From positions 1,369,501 to 1,433,500 of the forward strand of contig JAUIMM010000738.1 of assembly GCA_031769625.1 (NCBI GenBank): DNA of 64,000 nt, given 5' to 3'. This stretch comes from Taudactylus pleione (lineage: Eukaryota; Chordata; Amphibia; Anura; Myobatrachidae). Positions 1 through 10,840 of the stretch are shown here, piece after piece. The notes under the pieces were generated by a model. It was not told the origin of the DNA, did no database searches, and was given only the letters and a program-made list of their open reading frames with translations. Each line of letters opens with the position of its first letter. Position 1 is the first letter of the stretch. Both the position numbers and the translations under genes were made by a program.

Positions 1-447
1 GCTGCCAATGGAACTGGTTCCCTTGTATTTATTGATGATGTGACTGCTGACAAAAGCAGCAGAATGAATTCTGAAGTGTTTCGGGCAATATTATATGCTC
101 ATATTCAGTCAAATGCTTCAGAACTCATTAGATGGCGCTTCACAGTGCAGATGGACAATGACCCGAAGCATACTGCAAAAGCAACCAAAGAGTTTTTTAA
201 GGCTAGAAAGTGGAATGTTATGCAATGGCCAAGTCAATCCACTGACCTGAAGCCGATTGAGCATGCATGTCACTTGATGAAGACAAAACTGAAGGGAAAA
301 TGCCCCAAGAACAAGCAGGAACTGAAGACATTTGCAGTAGAGGCCTGGCAGAGCATCACCAGGGATGAAACCCAGCGTCTGGTGATGTCTATGCGTTCCA
401 GACTTCAGGTTGTAATTGCCTGCAAAGGATTTGCAACAAAGTATTAA
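1..447 (+). pseudogene. Tc1-like transposase, C-terminal part (5' end outside window)
   Basis: The frame is open from base 1 to the TAA at 445-447 and encodes the C-terminal half of a Tc1/mariner DDE transposase, the enzyme that cuts and pastes the element. Visible landmarks are the second catalytic Asp in MDNDPKHTAKATKEFF and the third catalytic position in the WPSQSTDLKPIEH block (family form WPSQSPDLNPIE), so D and E of the DDE triad are retained here. The first Asp lies upstream of the window. No stop interrupts the visible 149 codons, so the copy may be fairly young, but activity cannot be judged without the N-terminus and left TIR. The element's 3' end follows at about 700. Confidence 0.9.
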
Positions 448-700
448 AAGTGAAAGTTAGATTTAGGATTGTTTAGTTTGTCCCATAACTTTCTGCCCCT
501 TAAAAAGTGGGAGGCACATATAGAAACCGTTGTAATTCCTACACCGTTCACCTGATTTGGATGTAATTACCCTCAAATTAAATCTGAAAGTCTGCAGTTA
601 AATCACATCTTGTTTGTTTCATTTCAAAGCCATTGTGGTGGTGAATACAGGCCAAAATATGAAAATTCTGCCAATGTCCCAATATTTATGGACCTGACTG
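1..700 (+). mobile_element. Tc1/mariner-type DNA transposon, right end
   Basis: Transposase 3' coding sequence is followed by about 250 bp of 3' non-coding DNA. The element ends at the sequence ATTTATGGACCTGACTG immediately followed by TA (701-702), as expected for the outer end of a Tc1-like inverted repeat next to a duplicated TA target. The left end is outside the window. Confidence 0.8.
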
Positions 701-702
701 TA

Positions 703-1386
703 TATGTTATATTATTGCTCTGACGAATAAAAGAAATTTAAGAAAAAATACAGGGGAAAGTCCTGTGATAATAACGCCACCTGGAGAAGGTGTTATCCAG
801 GGTTTTCCCCGGATCCCTGACTCCAGTCTGCTCTAACAGGCAGAGCAGAGCCGGGAGCTGGCCCCTGTGATTAGCTGTGTGGTCTAAACAGACCACAAGC
901 TGATCACTGCAAAAAAAAACCATTTAGCTGACTCCAGGGTGCTCGGTGCTTCGGTGATGTCCTCCCCGGGGGTTCCGGTCAGCTGGTCTGCCGGCTCCAT
1001 CACTGTGACCCTGGTCAGTTGCTGTATAGAACATGCAGGATGGGAGACCAGCTGCCCGGAGCCCCGGGGGAGGACATTACCGAAGCTGCGATCGCCGGAG
1101 GTAAGTGACAGTACGAGGGGGGGGCGATCCCGGTTGTGGGGGGGGGGTAGTGTTAGGCGAGCCGGTCGGTGCATGTGCGGCACCTTCTGACTATTTTTTG
1201 CGAAAAATACAGTGATAAGGCTGCAGAGGGGATTCACGGGGACAGAGCTTTATTGCAAGCTCTGTCCCTGCAAGGGATTTTTGAGAAATCCCTGTGATAT
1301 TGCCTAAATTTGCAATGCGAATTTAGACGAAAATATCACACTACAATCTGCATTTCAAACGCAGATTGTAGTAAATTGAGCCCTTA
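703..1386. repeat. Hairpin-rich unassigned repeat sequence
   Basis: No gene is supported. The stretch contains short inverted repeats, including perfect 12-bp arms ACTACAATCTGC / GCAGATTGTAGT at 1340-1351 and 1361-1372 with a 9-base loop, a GTGGTCTAAACAGACCAC palindrome near 880-897, and a G-run at 1138-1147. It resembles the interior of a MITE, but outer TIRs and a target-site duplication could not be fixed. Confidence 0.4.
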
Positions 1387-1845
1387 TCGGCATATGTATC
1401 AAAGCTTGATGTGAGATAAAATTGTGAAATATATATCACCAACCAATCAGTTCCAAATTATCATTTCTTAAACACAGCCTGCAAAATATAAGTTAGAAGC
1501 TCATACCTCCCAACATTTGAGGAGCTCCGGTCGGGACATCCATCCGCGCGCGCTTTCCTGAAAAGGGGCGTTGCCTAAACTGAAAGGGGCCGTGGCCTAG
1601 CATCACGCCCCGTTTACATCAGAAAGGGGCGTGCCCAGCATCTCCGAGATGCTGGGCTGCCTACGGGCTTCCCCCCGTTCTGTGAATAGATGCTTCCCCC
1701 CCACCGCGGGACACTGTGGCCCGTGGGTAGGACAGTCCCAAAAAAACGGGACTGTCCCGCTGAATGCGGGACAGTTGGGAGGTATGGAAGCTGATTGGTT
1801 ATTGATATATATCTCGCATCAAGCTTTGATACATAGGCCCCTAAA
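1387..1845. repeat. TIR element (MITE) with a nested MITE at 1503-1785
   Basis: Outer inverted termini are visible: ATGTATCAAAGCTTGATG near 1394 and CATCAAGCTTTGATACAT near 1817-1834. Inside it, ATACCTCCCAAC (1503-1514) and GTTGGGAGGTAT (1774-1785) are perfect 12-bp TIRs of a second element. That inner element is flanked by GAAGCT on both sides (1496-1501 and 1787-1792), probably its target-site duplication. No coding capacity is seen. Confidence 0.7.
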
Positions 1846-2160
1846 GCTGGCCACACACTAGACCAACTTTCATCCAACAGCCAACTAGTTGATTGGTTGG
1901 AATGAAAATCTGGTAATGTATGGGCGTAAATGATGATCAGCAATTTGCTCCTAAATGCCAGAAAACGGATGAAAATGGTTGTCACACAAGTTTGTTAAAT
2001 GTTTGATCTAAACAATTTGTTCAAACAGCAGTTTTTGTCCATTTTCCGGCATTTGGGAGCAAATTGCTGATTGTCATTTGCTTTCATACTTTACCAGATT
2101 TTCATTACAACCAATTAGTTGGCTGGTTGGACAGATAATCTTTAGATGTGTGGCCAGCTC
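1845..2160. repeat. Palindromic MITE, TIR AGCTGGCCACACA
   Basis: The ends AGCTGGCCACACACTAGA (from 1845) and TAGATGTGTGGCCAGCT (to 2159) are inverted copies. The interior is also largely self-complementary, with AGCAATTTGCTCC near 1940 against GGGAGCAAATTGCT near 2056. It is a fold-back MITE without coding capacity. Confidence 0.75.
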
Positions 2161-2762
2161 AAGTGTACTGACCGATCTTCAAAATTGTGCATAAGGTGTA
2201 GTAAATTAAATTTTATTGTAACCAGGTTAGCTTGAGATTGCACTTTCTTTCAGAGTATATGTAACACCTTGTCCCTAATAATAATAACAACAACATAATG
2301 TCCCTGGTACATAACTCTACACACTGCTCTTGTAATCAAAGTCATAAGAATAGTATGCATTCTGTATGGGTTCCTCATTAATTTAGGTTATATTTACATG
2401 GTTATAAATTCAAGGAGGCCTAACAAATAAAAATTCACAATATTTAATACTTTCAATAAATTATGTCTGCATTTAAAACACCACTGGCACTAATAAATGT
2501 GTTTTTTGTTACTTTAATCTCATGTAATCACAAAGATAAGCAAATGAAATAATGTGTATATTTGCTATACTTGAATAGGTGACACTTTGTTTCTAGTAGA
2601 CATTGTGTATAATTCCACGTTTTTCACTCAAAAATGATGAGAGCCAGATATACTGTATTTGCACCGTGTTGTACAAGGATGAATTGCCTGTCCTGAGGCA
2701 GAGGCAGTGCATAAGGGAGCAGCAGGACAGTCACATTGCCATGGCAACACTCCGTCCCAGGT
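2161..2762. other. Unassigned sequence upstream of CCNG2
   Basis: AT-rich DNA with no supported gene, repeat termini or RNA. It separates the MITE cluster from the promoter-like region and may contain distal regulatory DNA, but nothing specific can be named. Confidence 0.4.
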
Positions 2763-2769
2763 GTAAACA
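2763..2769 (+). promoter_or_regulatory. Forkhead (FOXO-type) site candidate
   Basis: GTAAACA matches the FOXO core. CCNG2 is an established FOXO target in mammals, and the site lies about 0.5-0.6 kb upstream of the inferred first exon. A 7-base motif occurs often by chance, so the call rests on context. Confidence 0.45.
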
Positions 2770-2786
2770 TATGTCCGAAGCGACAC

Positions 2787-2795
2787 TGCGCATGC
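2787..2795 (+). promoter_or_regulatory. NRF1-like site
   Basis: TGCGCATGC, in the context CACTGCGCATGCTCC, fits the core of the palindromic NRF1 recognition sequence. It lies in the CCNG2 upstream region near four CCAAT boxes. Binding is inferred only. Confidence 0.35.
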
Positions 2796-2857
2796 TCCAG
2801 TTCTTCCAAATATTTAGCATACTTAAATCTGTCCAGCAACAAGGGTACAATAATCTA

Positions 2858-2949
2858 CCAATCGTCATTACCAAAGCGAATCCACCAATCAAATTAGTTT
2901 TTAACTAATCAACGCACCAATCAGGCTCCACCAAATTCTGTCTTCCAAT
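2858..2949 (+). promoter_or_regulatory. Cluster of four CCAAT boxes (NF-Y candidates)
   Basis: CCAAT occurs at 2858-2862, 2885-2889, 2917-2921 and 2945-2949, all in the same orientation and spaced 27, 32 and 28 bp. Regularly spaced same-strand CCAAT boxes are typical NF-Y arrays of cell-cycle promoters. A G/C-containing GGGCGG (2968-2973) and an inverted CHR-like TTCAAA (2978-2983) follow at once. This is probably the core CCNG2 promoter. Confidence 0.6.
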
Positions 2950-3384
2950 CACAGCACTAGACAAATCGGGCGGTCTTTTCAAACTGATAGTGACAGGAGG
3001 CGGTGCGCAGGGATTTTAAATCCACTGACGTACAAAGGACGTTTTACAGATCCATCCGCTTAGATGTACCCGCTCTTCTCCGTGTATATTTTCTCATATT
3101 AGCAGGTCATATTTTATTTTACGACCAGTCGGTACTGTCTGCGGCTATTTGACGTTAATTACAGCATATCGGTACATGAAACGAGATGTAGCTCTCTGGG
3201 ACTATTTTATTGCCGGGGCTTGTTCTTTGTGTTGTCCTCAGTGAAAATTCCTCCGCCCAGTTACGTCTGAGGCTATAGGGCGTTGAAGGATCAGAAACAA
3301 AAACAAGACAAGGACGAGGAGTCAGGAAGGGAGCAGCGGCTGTGTCACCTCTATCGTTCTATTATCCTCATTCCTGTCCGCGCC

Positions 3385-3508
3385 ATGGTCCCCGCAGCAG
3401 CCGTGTCTGGTGTCCTGTGGTGATGTGTCCGGTCCCTGAGTGATCTGTCCTGTGTCTCTCAGCATGTCCCCGCAGTGAGGTGCCCGGAGCCCCGCTCTGC
3501 CTATGTGA
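3385..3508 (+). promoter_or_regulatory. Four short uORFs in the CCNG2 leader
   Basis: Within the inferred non-coding exon 1, ending at the splice donor after 3527 (CAG|GTCAGT), four ATGs each open a very short ORF: 3385-3423 (12 codons, good Kozak context GCGCCATGG), 3423-3443 (6 codons, overlapping the first stop), 3464-3478 (4 codons) and 3503-3508 (ATG-TGA). If transcription starts upstream of 3385, all four precede the main start. They could reduce cyclin translation or make it stress responsive. The TSS is not visible, so this is conditional. Confidence 0.5.
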
Positions 3509-4080
3509 CACCCGGACCCCAGTGCAGGTCAGTCCTTTCCTACCGCTTCCGCGCTGCGCCCTCCGGTCACATCACACACACACTATATACGTCACACAAC
3601 TGTGTGTTATGTGTATATACAGATAGCTGTGCATGGGGGAGTGGCTGCTGTTCAGCATCATGTATGTATGTGTTGTGCTTACAGTAACACAGGTGACCCG
3701 TCTAACTGCCTGTGTGTAGGGGCTGGATGGGGTAACACCGCGGTACATAATACAACGTATAGAGCCATGGGCCTCTCTGGTTAGTAACTAGGGCGATGTG
3801 AGTGGACTGTATGTGCCGGCCCCTATGCAGCGTACACATAGCTGTGTGTGAGTGACAGGCAGCTGAGAGATCCGCTATCGCTGTGTGTATTGTATGTACA
3901 CAATAGGGATTTCCCCCCCCCCCCCCCCCAGGCGATGTTTACTTAATACTTGGACGTCGTGTACGTGACCGAGCGATCAGATCCCCTCCCTCCCTGAGAG
4001 GCCGCCCCGGCAGCAGCTGATGGCCGCTTAGCCCTCCCTCTGTGCTCTGTCTCAGATCCCAGGTGAAGGATTTAGCAGTG

Positions 4081-7000
4081 ATGGGAAACACCAGCAACGA
4101 GGCCTTTATCCTCCTGAAGCAGCTGAACGTGCACCTGGAGCAGGAGTACAAGTACCAGCCTCGGGAGAAGGGTCTGATCCTCATAGAGGCTACTGCAGAG
4201 GTGAGAGTATAGGGGTGACTTGTGGGTCTCTGATGTGTGTGTCCATGGGATAGCACCACTGTCATCTGTTTAACACACAATTGTCTAAATCTTTGCACAC
4301 ACTTTGGGGGAGATGTGTCGAGCTTTTTAGAGGGGTTAAAGCGAAGGGAGTGATTCAGTTGTTTCTTGGATGCCTTGTTCTGTATTTGTTTGATGTATTC
4401 AATCTGAAACTCATTACAAATAAACTGGCAAAACATATTTCTGTGACATTTTAAAAATGTCAATGAATGAACGGGAGAATGTATCAGAAGCTTTCATCTT
4501 TGGCTTCTGATTGTATCTGCTTATACCACCTCTACACTTTAACACCACCTAAGTTTTTAGCCAAACCCGTAAAACAATCTATGATAGTGGCAAACACAGG
4601 ATTTCTAGAGGGGGGACGGTTTCCAAATGCTTGATTTTAGAGCGAGTGTGGCTAGTCCATGAAGAGGGCATAATTAGCACTTATCCAGCTTTAATATATT
4701 GTGTTGCATATACAGGATCAATTATCACAATAAGTCATTAGATGCGGCAGTAGGGCCATCCTGCCTGAGCTGAATGTTTTTATTTTAGATATGGGCACTA
4801 TTCCAGAGCACTTCAGCAAGTCCGGGGGAGCAGCAGAAGACTCACTGGCATGGACATATATGTACATATTGGTCTCATTATGTACTGGATAGTGTATTAT
4901 TATACAGTGTTAATAATTAACCCTATTGATGGTCTATAGCAGTGCACCCCTAACAGTGCATGTTTTCCACATCTCCTAGTTGGTGTAGAGGTGTATTTAT
5001 TACTGGATGACACATTTTAAAAGATCCACAGGTGGTGCTAATTATTTCATTTGTTATACTGAGAAGAACATGCAGCACTAGTAACATTCTATTATATTAC
5101 TATTTCTATTGTGGTCATGGTGTGTGCTGGGGAGGGGGGTTTCCAGGTAGATGGAAACCCCTCTGCGTTTGCCTATTATTGAAGTCTCTAGGAAAATGGC
5201 TACATGTAGCAGGCTCTAGTGCTCCAGGGAGGATATGTGAAAATTGGTAGCAATGGGTAATACAGCATTAAGTGTACTGTAATGTAATTTTAAAGCTGAA
5301 CAATCTCTGAAATGTTTTACAATTTTCTTTCAGAATGACAATACAATCTGTCCGAGATCCAGGAATGAAAAAGTAGAAGATTTATGGAGTCTAACAAACT
5401 TTTTTGGTTTGGGTATGGAGACCTTCGTCTTGGCTGTAAACATCTTAGATCGATTTTTGGCTATTATGAAGGTGAGAATTTTTTTTTTTTTTTCCCCAGT
5501 AATTAAAGAAAAAAAAAAAAGAGGGAATACTCTGTGCCTTTCAATGTGACATGATGTAAATGCTAGCCTTTTGTTGGAGGGGCTAATATAAAGGAGGTGT
5601 TTTTGTTTTTAATCTGCATAATGTTAAGCATTCTCAATTATTTTATTTGCCTTTCTTTTTTAAGGTGAAGCCAAAGCACTTGTCCTGTATTGGTGTTTGC
5701 TGCTTCCAGCTGGCAGCATACGTTGTAGAAGAAGACTGCAACATTCCATCCATCCACGATGTTATCCGCATCAGCCAATGTAAATGCACTGTGTCCGATA
5801 TTAAACGTATGGAGAAAATCATTTCAGAAAAACTGCACTTTGAATTCAAAGCTACCACTGCCTTAACATTCTTGCACTTGTATCATACAATAGTACGGTG
5901 CCACTCCTCTGAGAGGTGAGTATATGCGCTTTCATTACAATGCCCCATTCCTCTTTCTGCTAGAAATGCTAATCTTTCATGTTTTGGCACAGATTGTCTC
6001 TAGAATTATCTATTACAAAAAATGTCAATTGCTTAATTTGAAGACATCCTTTACTTTGGGGGGTATTTAACATGCAGCTCTCCAGCTGCTATGAAACTAC
6101 AAATCCATGCCCTTCACAAGTTTTGCTATTAGGGTATGCTAAAGCTCTGGCAGGGCATGCTGGAATGTGTAGTTCCTCAACAGCTAGATGGCTGCATGTT
6201 GAATACCCCTGGTTTAGTGTTCACTCTGGGATTTTTAATTTTTTTTTATTTTAATTTTGATGGGTAAATTTTTGATGCAACGGTTCATGTAATCCTAGCT
6301 GCATGGGCTGGTTAACACGCAATGCGCAGCACATATGTTCACCCCAAGCAGTTGCACATGTGCCCCTAGTTTATTATATACTTCCACATACATGTAGGAT
6401 GCGTGTGTGTTAAAATATTTTTATAAATTTATATAATCCCACTTTCTGTGAGAAATGTCTAGTGTGGTTGGAAGATTAGCTGTGGCACATAAATAAAGAA
6501 AATGCCCTTGGTTGCTGAAGCTGTTAGGAGTTTTAAAATAGAAAAGTTTAGCATAGGCTTAAATTAGATCAATAGTTCTCCTCTTCTCAGAGGGAGGGGT
6601 AACCACAGTCACTAGGATCAGTGCAGAGACTGTTATAGTGTGAAATAAGCCGTATATGCTTACTGCTTGCCTTATTTAATTTTCACTCTTTAACAGAGTG
6701 CTTTGTTATACATTGAGCTGCAGCAATGGTCTAATTCAGGGGTAGGCAATCTGTGGAACTCCTTATCCCAGCATGCCTTGCTGCAGTCTTGCAGTTGGGT
6801 CATGCTAAAACTGACAGTCCATGCTGGAATGTGTAGCTCCACAGAAGCTGGAGTGTCATAGATTGCCTACTCTCTGGGCTGCCGTTTGGTCAGTGCAGCA
6901 ACTTTATAGAAACTTTTGTAGTTTTAAGCTGGGTACACACTATATAATGTGTACCCAGCTGATGGAATGATATATCTCACCGACTGTACACACTACACGA

Positions 7001-8482
7001 TCCTGATTTCCGACTTCTGTATTCCTGTCTTAAGTTTTATGTTTTTATAGCAGGAGGGTGATTAGAGTAGGATGATATGTGATTGGATCATGTATGGTGT
7101 TCCTAAAATGCACTGGGCACACTTTTAAATTCAATATGGGCAGGGTACACCACCCTGATAAAAGCCTAATGTGAACACTACTGGTTGATTGTATTTAACT
7201 AAGAACTGAATCTTATGATTTTTGTCCTTTTGCAGGAAAGAAGTATTAAACCTTGACAAACTGGAAGCTCAGCTGAAAGCTTGCAACTGCCGGCTCATTT
7301 TTTCCAAAGCAAAAGTATGTATTTTGTGTTTTACCCTACGCTCATAGTCTGTCTCTGATTAGAATTCATTAGGCTAATCATATGTTTCTTTTAGCCATCA
7401 GTGTTAGCCTTGTGCCTTCTTACCCTTGAAGTAGAAACCTTGAAGTCTTTAGAACTATTTGAGATAGCTCTCCGTGTACAAAAACATTCAAAGGTAAGAA
7501 CTGTAATGCAGATAACTATTTAGAGAGTCAAAAGTACTATATCCAAGGTTAGAAGAAAAGTTGGTTGTGGAAAGCTCACCCTTTATTGATGGGTAGCTAT
7601 TACATATAGTTTAACAGAATCTAGTGCATTTGGCTTGGTAACATACATGGTATTTGACATTCAAATGTTTAAAATTTTGGTTGCCTTCCAAATTGGGTTT
7701 GTCCATTTGTGAGTTGTCCTTAGTATTCCACTCTTGCTTCCAGGTTAATGATACAGACATGCTGTACTGGAGGGAGTTGGTATCAAAATGTCTAGCAGAT
7801 TATTCCTCCCCTGAATGCTGCAAACCTGACCACAAGAAGCTAGTATGGATTGTGTCTAGGCGCACCGCACAGAACCTGCATAATAGTTATTACAGTGTTC
7901 CAGAGCTGCCAACTATTCCAGAGTACGGCTATATGAATGAGAGTGAGAGGTACGTACTACACTATCTGTTCTAAACATGCATGTTGGCTGACGATCCTGG
8001 GTGCCATCTCTCTCCTGTTCTCTCCTAGATCGGTTTTGATTTTTGTGTGTATTTCCTCACAGTGATGAACTGTTGTGTGTAAACTAACTGCCATACTGTT
8101 CTGGTATGAACCACTTTAGGCTCTGAGATGGTTGCCTAAAGTTTCCTATAAATAAGTGTATTTTTTTTAAATTTTAAACTATAGTTTTGTCAATACTGTT
8201 TTTTAAAAGGGATTTAATTTCACAGCAAATCCAATCCACAATATATATTAATTTGTATTTAAATCTACAGATACATTTTCCCTCTTTTATTGATGTAATA
8301 CCTTTTTATGTGCAACCTGCTGACTATTGTTCTCTCATACTAGTGAGGACTCGTGTGAAGATATGAGCAGCGGAGAAGACAGTCTGAGCAGCTCTCCTCC
8401 AAGTGACCTTGAGGCGTCATTCTTTTTTGATGATTACAAGCCAGAACTGAAATGTCGTACTAGTCACCTTTACCCTTTGTAA
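4081..8482 (+). CDS. CCNG2: Cyclin G2 (7 coding exons, introns included in span)
   Basis: Coding exons are 4081-4200 (exon itself starts at 4055 or 4063), 5334-5471, 5665-5915, 7236-7314, 7395-7493, 7744-7949 and 8344-8482. Every boundary has AG/GT, and the frame is continuous for 343 codons (human CCNG2 is 344). The protein follows cyclin G2 throughout: QPREKGLILIEAT, then the cyclin box from about residue 50 (FVLAVNILDRFL; KPKHLSCIGVCCFQLAA; VIRISQCKCTVSDIKRMEKI), LEAQLKACNCRLIFSKAK, and the conserved block SSPECCKPDHKKLVWIVSRR. The acidic-serine tail SEDSCEDMSSGEDSLSSSPP is PEST-like. The extreme C-terminus (ASFFFDDYK to SHLYPL) differs from mammals. Cyclin G2 is an unconventional cyclin linked to cell-cycle arrest and PP2A, and in mammals is induced by FOXO and repressed by growth signalling. 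The codon aligned with the mammalian initiator is GTG (4063); ATG 4081 has G at -3 and +4 and is taken as the start. Confidence 0.96.
4589..5173 (+). repeat. Non-autonomous TIR element in CCNG2 intron, TIR GGCAAACRCAGG
   Basis: It starts GGCAAACACAGG and ends with the complement of GGCAAACGCAGA. A related, inverted copy lies at 27782-28341, and the two align over most of their length (for example the GTGATACACAATACACTTTG-type and TAGTAGGGCCATCCTG-type blocks). No transposase is encoded. It sits in the intron between coding exons 1 and 2. Confidence 0.7.
6059..6209. repeat. Small MITE in CCNG2 intron 3
   Basis: TIR-like ends GGGGTATTTAACATGCAG and CTGCATGTTGAATACCCC enclose a body of the AGCATGCTGGRATGTGTAGTTC type. 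The same family is present at 49092-49249 and, more distantly, at 6737-6870 and about 16450-16570. Confidence 0.7.
6737..6870. repeat. Small MITE in CCNG2 intron 3
   Basis: Inverted ends GGTAGGCAATCTGTGGA and ATAGATTGCCTAC surround an internal AGCATGC / GCATGC-containing body related to the 6059-6209 element. No coding capacity. Confidence 0.65.
6927..6960. repeat. Perfect hairpin, solo MITE terminus
   Basis: The 13-bp arms AGCTGGGTACACA (6927-6939) and TGTGTACCCAGCT (6948-6960) are perfectly complementary around an 8-base loop. The same terminal motif (GTGTACCCAGCTTA or GTGTACCCGGCTTA) ends other elements near 15310 and 28478, so this looks like a collapsed or fused MITE end. Confidence 0.6.
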
Positions 8483-10295
8483 CAAAGGATTGTATGTTTT
8501 GTGTGCATGTGATGGAATCCTACTAAAGTATGATGAGTGGAAGGGGTGATTGTCACAGATTACAGATTTAATTTTTTTTGAGTTTACCAATATTTTAATA
8601 CGCTGACACAGGAACCTGCTTTTTTTTTTTTTTTTTCCCCCCCCCAAACATGTCATGTTTTTCTCTAAAGCTTCATATTCAGTCTTGTTTAATATATATT
8701 TGAGTATCTTTTTCTAATTTAAGATCTGAACATGGAGCCAGTTTAAGGTCTCCATTTCATGTTACCTTCTATTTTAATGTAATTATTCTGTTTAGTAGAT
8801 TCCCTACACAATATATAAGGAGGCTGGTATTAATTTTTAGTAATGATTTTTCAGCCATAGTTGAATCTAAATGTTCTACATTCCATTGCACTTTTTAAAT
8901 GTTTTTAGGTGTTCGCAAAAAAAAAAAATTCATATCCTATCCACATTTGTAAACCATTGTTAAAGGTAGTGCAAACCTTTCTCTGCATAACTGTGCGTGG
9001 TAGCAAGTACAATACAAAAACTAGACATGACTTTGTTAGGTGTGTACGCTATGAGCCACAGCCCACAATGCTTTCCAGCCATGCCCCTAACATATTGTAT
9101 TATGATATTATGCATAACTTAGATTTGCAGGTTTTTTTTGTAGTAGTCAAAATAATTATGGGTAAGGTACAATGACTGCAGTGTAGTCTCTACTTTCATC
9201 TAAATGCATATCCATACATGTGTTATTTTGCTCTCTGGAAACTTCTCATATTGGTCAACTATGACTTGTTTTATTTTTGCACTTGACAAATGCAAAAGGA
9301 ACATAAAAATAGGGTTAGTGTGCCTTTTTTATTTTTCAATTACCTCTTTGGTAGTTAAAAAGCTTTAATTTCTATGCAACCTTGGCTTTGTCCACATAGT
9401 CGTTTTGGATTCCGTTTCAGTGAAGCAGTTGTTAAAAACACCACATGTACTTTATTTCTACTATATGAAGCAGAAGAGCAGATAGCAATGATTTGCAAAG
9501 AAGTGGGGATATGAGTATTAGAAAACAAAACATCACTTGTTAATCATTATTTTGCATGCCTTTTATTTACTATATTGAATGTATCCTTTTGGTGCTTCTA
9601 TGGTGCCAAGATTAAGTAAACTTCGTTGCACATAATTTATTTCTCTTGCAAAGTTTGTATAAATGAGGCTTCGTACCAAAGCAAGTGTAGCAGAATTAAA
9701 AAAATAAAAATAAAATTGCCAGTCCCTTGTAACTGAGGAATTTTAACAGACATGCGTCCTAGTGCAAAGTGATACGTCGTCTTATCTAAGCTAACATTTA
9801 TCTGCTCTTTGCAAATTGTGATTTCTTGTTTTATTGCCAAATTAAAGGTTGATTCTCATTTTTCTCTACTGCTTCTAAGAAGTTAAGAGTGTTAGTAAAC
9901 GGTTTTTGTATTAGTAAGACATAAAACAAAAATTTATTTTTAAAAATAAAATAAGCCTTTGTTTCTGCATGTTGGTTACAAATGTGAATTGTGAACACTT
10001 TAAAGATATTTCTACATGACTGTTAGTGTGTAGGTACAAATGTGTATGGTGCTATAAGTGTGTGTGTGGGGGGGGGGGGGTCCAGGGTAGTTATGAGAAA
10101 ACAAATGTACAGAAAAATGTATAGTAAAAACCTAAAATGCACAGAAAAAGTTTATTTTTATTTTACATCTGTGTAGTGGTTTGTTAAATGGCATGTAGAT
10201 ATTAATTTATTCCATATGATGACATGGTTTATCAGGCTGTTTTTATTTTTTTCTACAACAGTCTTAACAAATAAACTACTTTTTTTACAAATGTG
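8483..10295 (+). other. CCNG2: CCNG2 3' untranslated region
   Basis: From the TAA at 8480-8482 the sequence runs AT-rich and free of recognisable transposon insertions up to a canonical AATAAA (10270-10275), followed by a T-run and GT-rich TGTGTTCTGTGGTC, a good polyadenylation context. An ATTAAA near 9841 may be an alternative signal. It contains homopolymer tracts (T-run near 8620-8636, A-run near 8919-8928, G-run about 10069-10080). Exact 3' ends need transcript data. Confidence 0.65.
10270..10275 (+). terminator. Polyadenylation signal AATAAA, probable CCNG2 3' end
   Basis: AATAAA is followed 15-30 bases downstream by a GT-rich element. It is the best poly(A) signal after the CCNG2 stop codon. 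Confidence 0.55.
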
Positions 10296-10525
10296 TTCTG
10301 TGGTCATGATTTGCCTTCTATAGAAACACCAGAATTTGGGGACAGAAGATGATCTACAGGTCCATATGCTTTTATCTCCTCTTTGCATAGGTTTCTGTTC
10401 TCACCCCCCTCTCTGTTTTCTGTATCTTTTAACAATAGACATGTTTTGTCCATTGCATTCTTGATTTCTTTTACAATGTGAGTCTTCACATCCACTGGCA
10501 GACTTCACCATGATCCATCACCCTT

Positions 10526-10840
10526 AAGGGGTCTATCCATTACATGACTTTTTGAACGATCTGTCCAAAACCAGGAGGTTTTGGTCGCATTGTTCAGAAA
10601 GTCGTCTAATGGATAGCTGGTGAGGACCAACAATGCGCGTGCATGCTGGGTCCTTGCCGACCCTGACTATCTACAGAACATTCTCGTCAACCTGACGATG
10701 ATCGTCAGGTTCCACATGTTCCCAGATAGGTCTGGATCCTGCACTGAATGACGTTCAGTGCGGGCACCGCACCCGGCGAGCTGAAGGACCGGACGCTAGT
10801 TGTTCAGTTTTTCAGGTCGTGTAATGGATAGGCCCCTTTA
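10526..10840. repeat. MITE with TIR AAGGGGTCTATCCATTACA
   Basis: AAGGGGTCTATCCATTACAT (from 10526) is mirrored by TGTAATGGATAGGCCCCTTT (to about 10839). The interior shows further complementary blocks (AGGTTGACGATAATC-type). Non-coding. Confidence 0.75.

Noticed and set aside
884..1237. 117-codon ORF on the - strand
   Set aside because: Overlaps hairpin-rich repeat sequence with ORFs on both strands; no homology seen.
5032..5250. Shared ORF with 27623-27922 (VLIISFVILRRTC)
   Set aside because: Both are shadows of the same non-coding repeat in opposite orientation.
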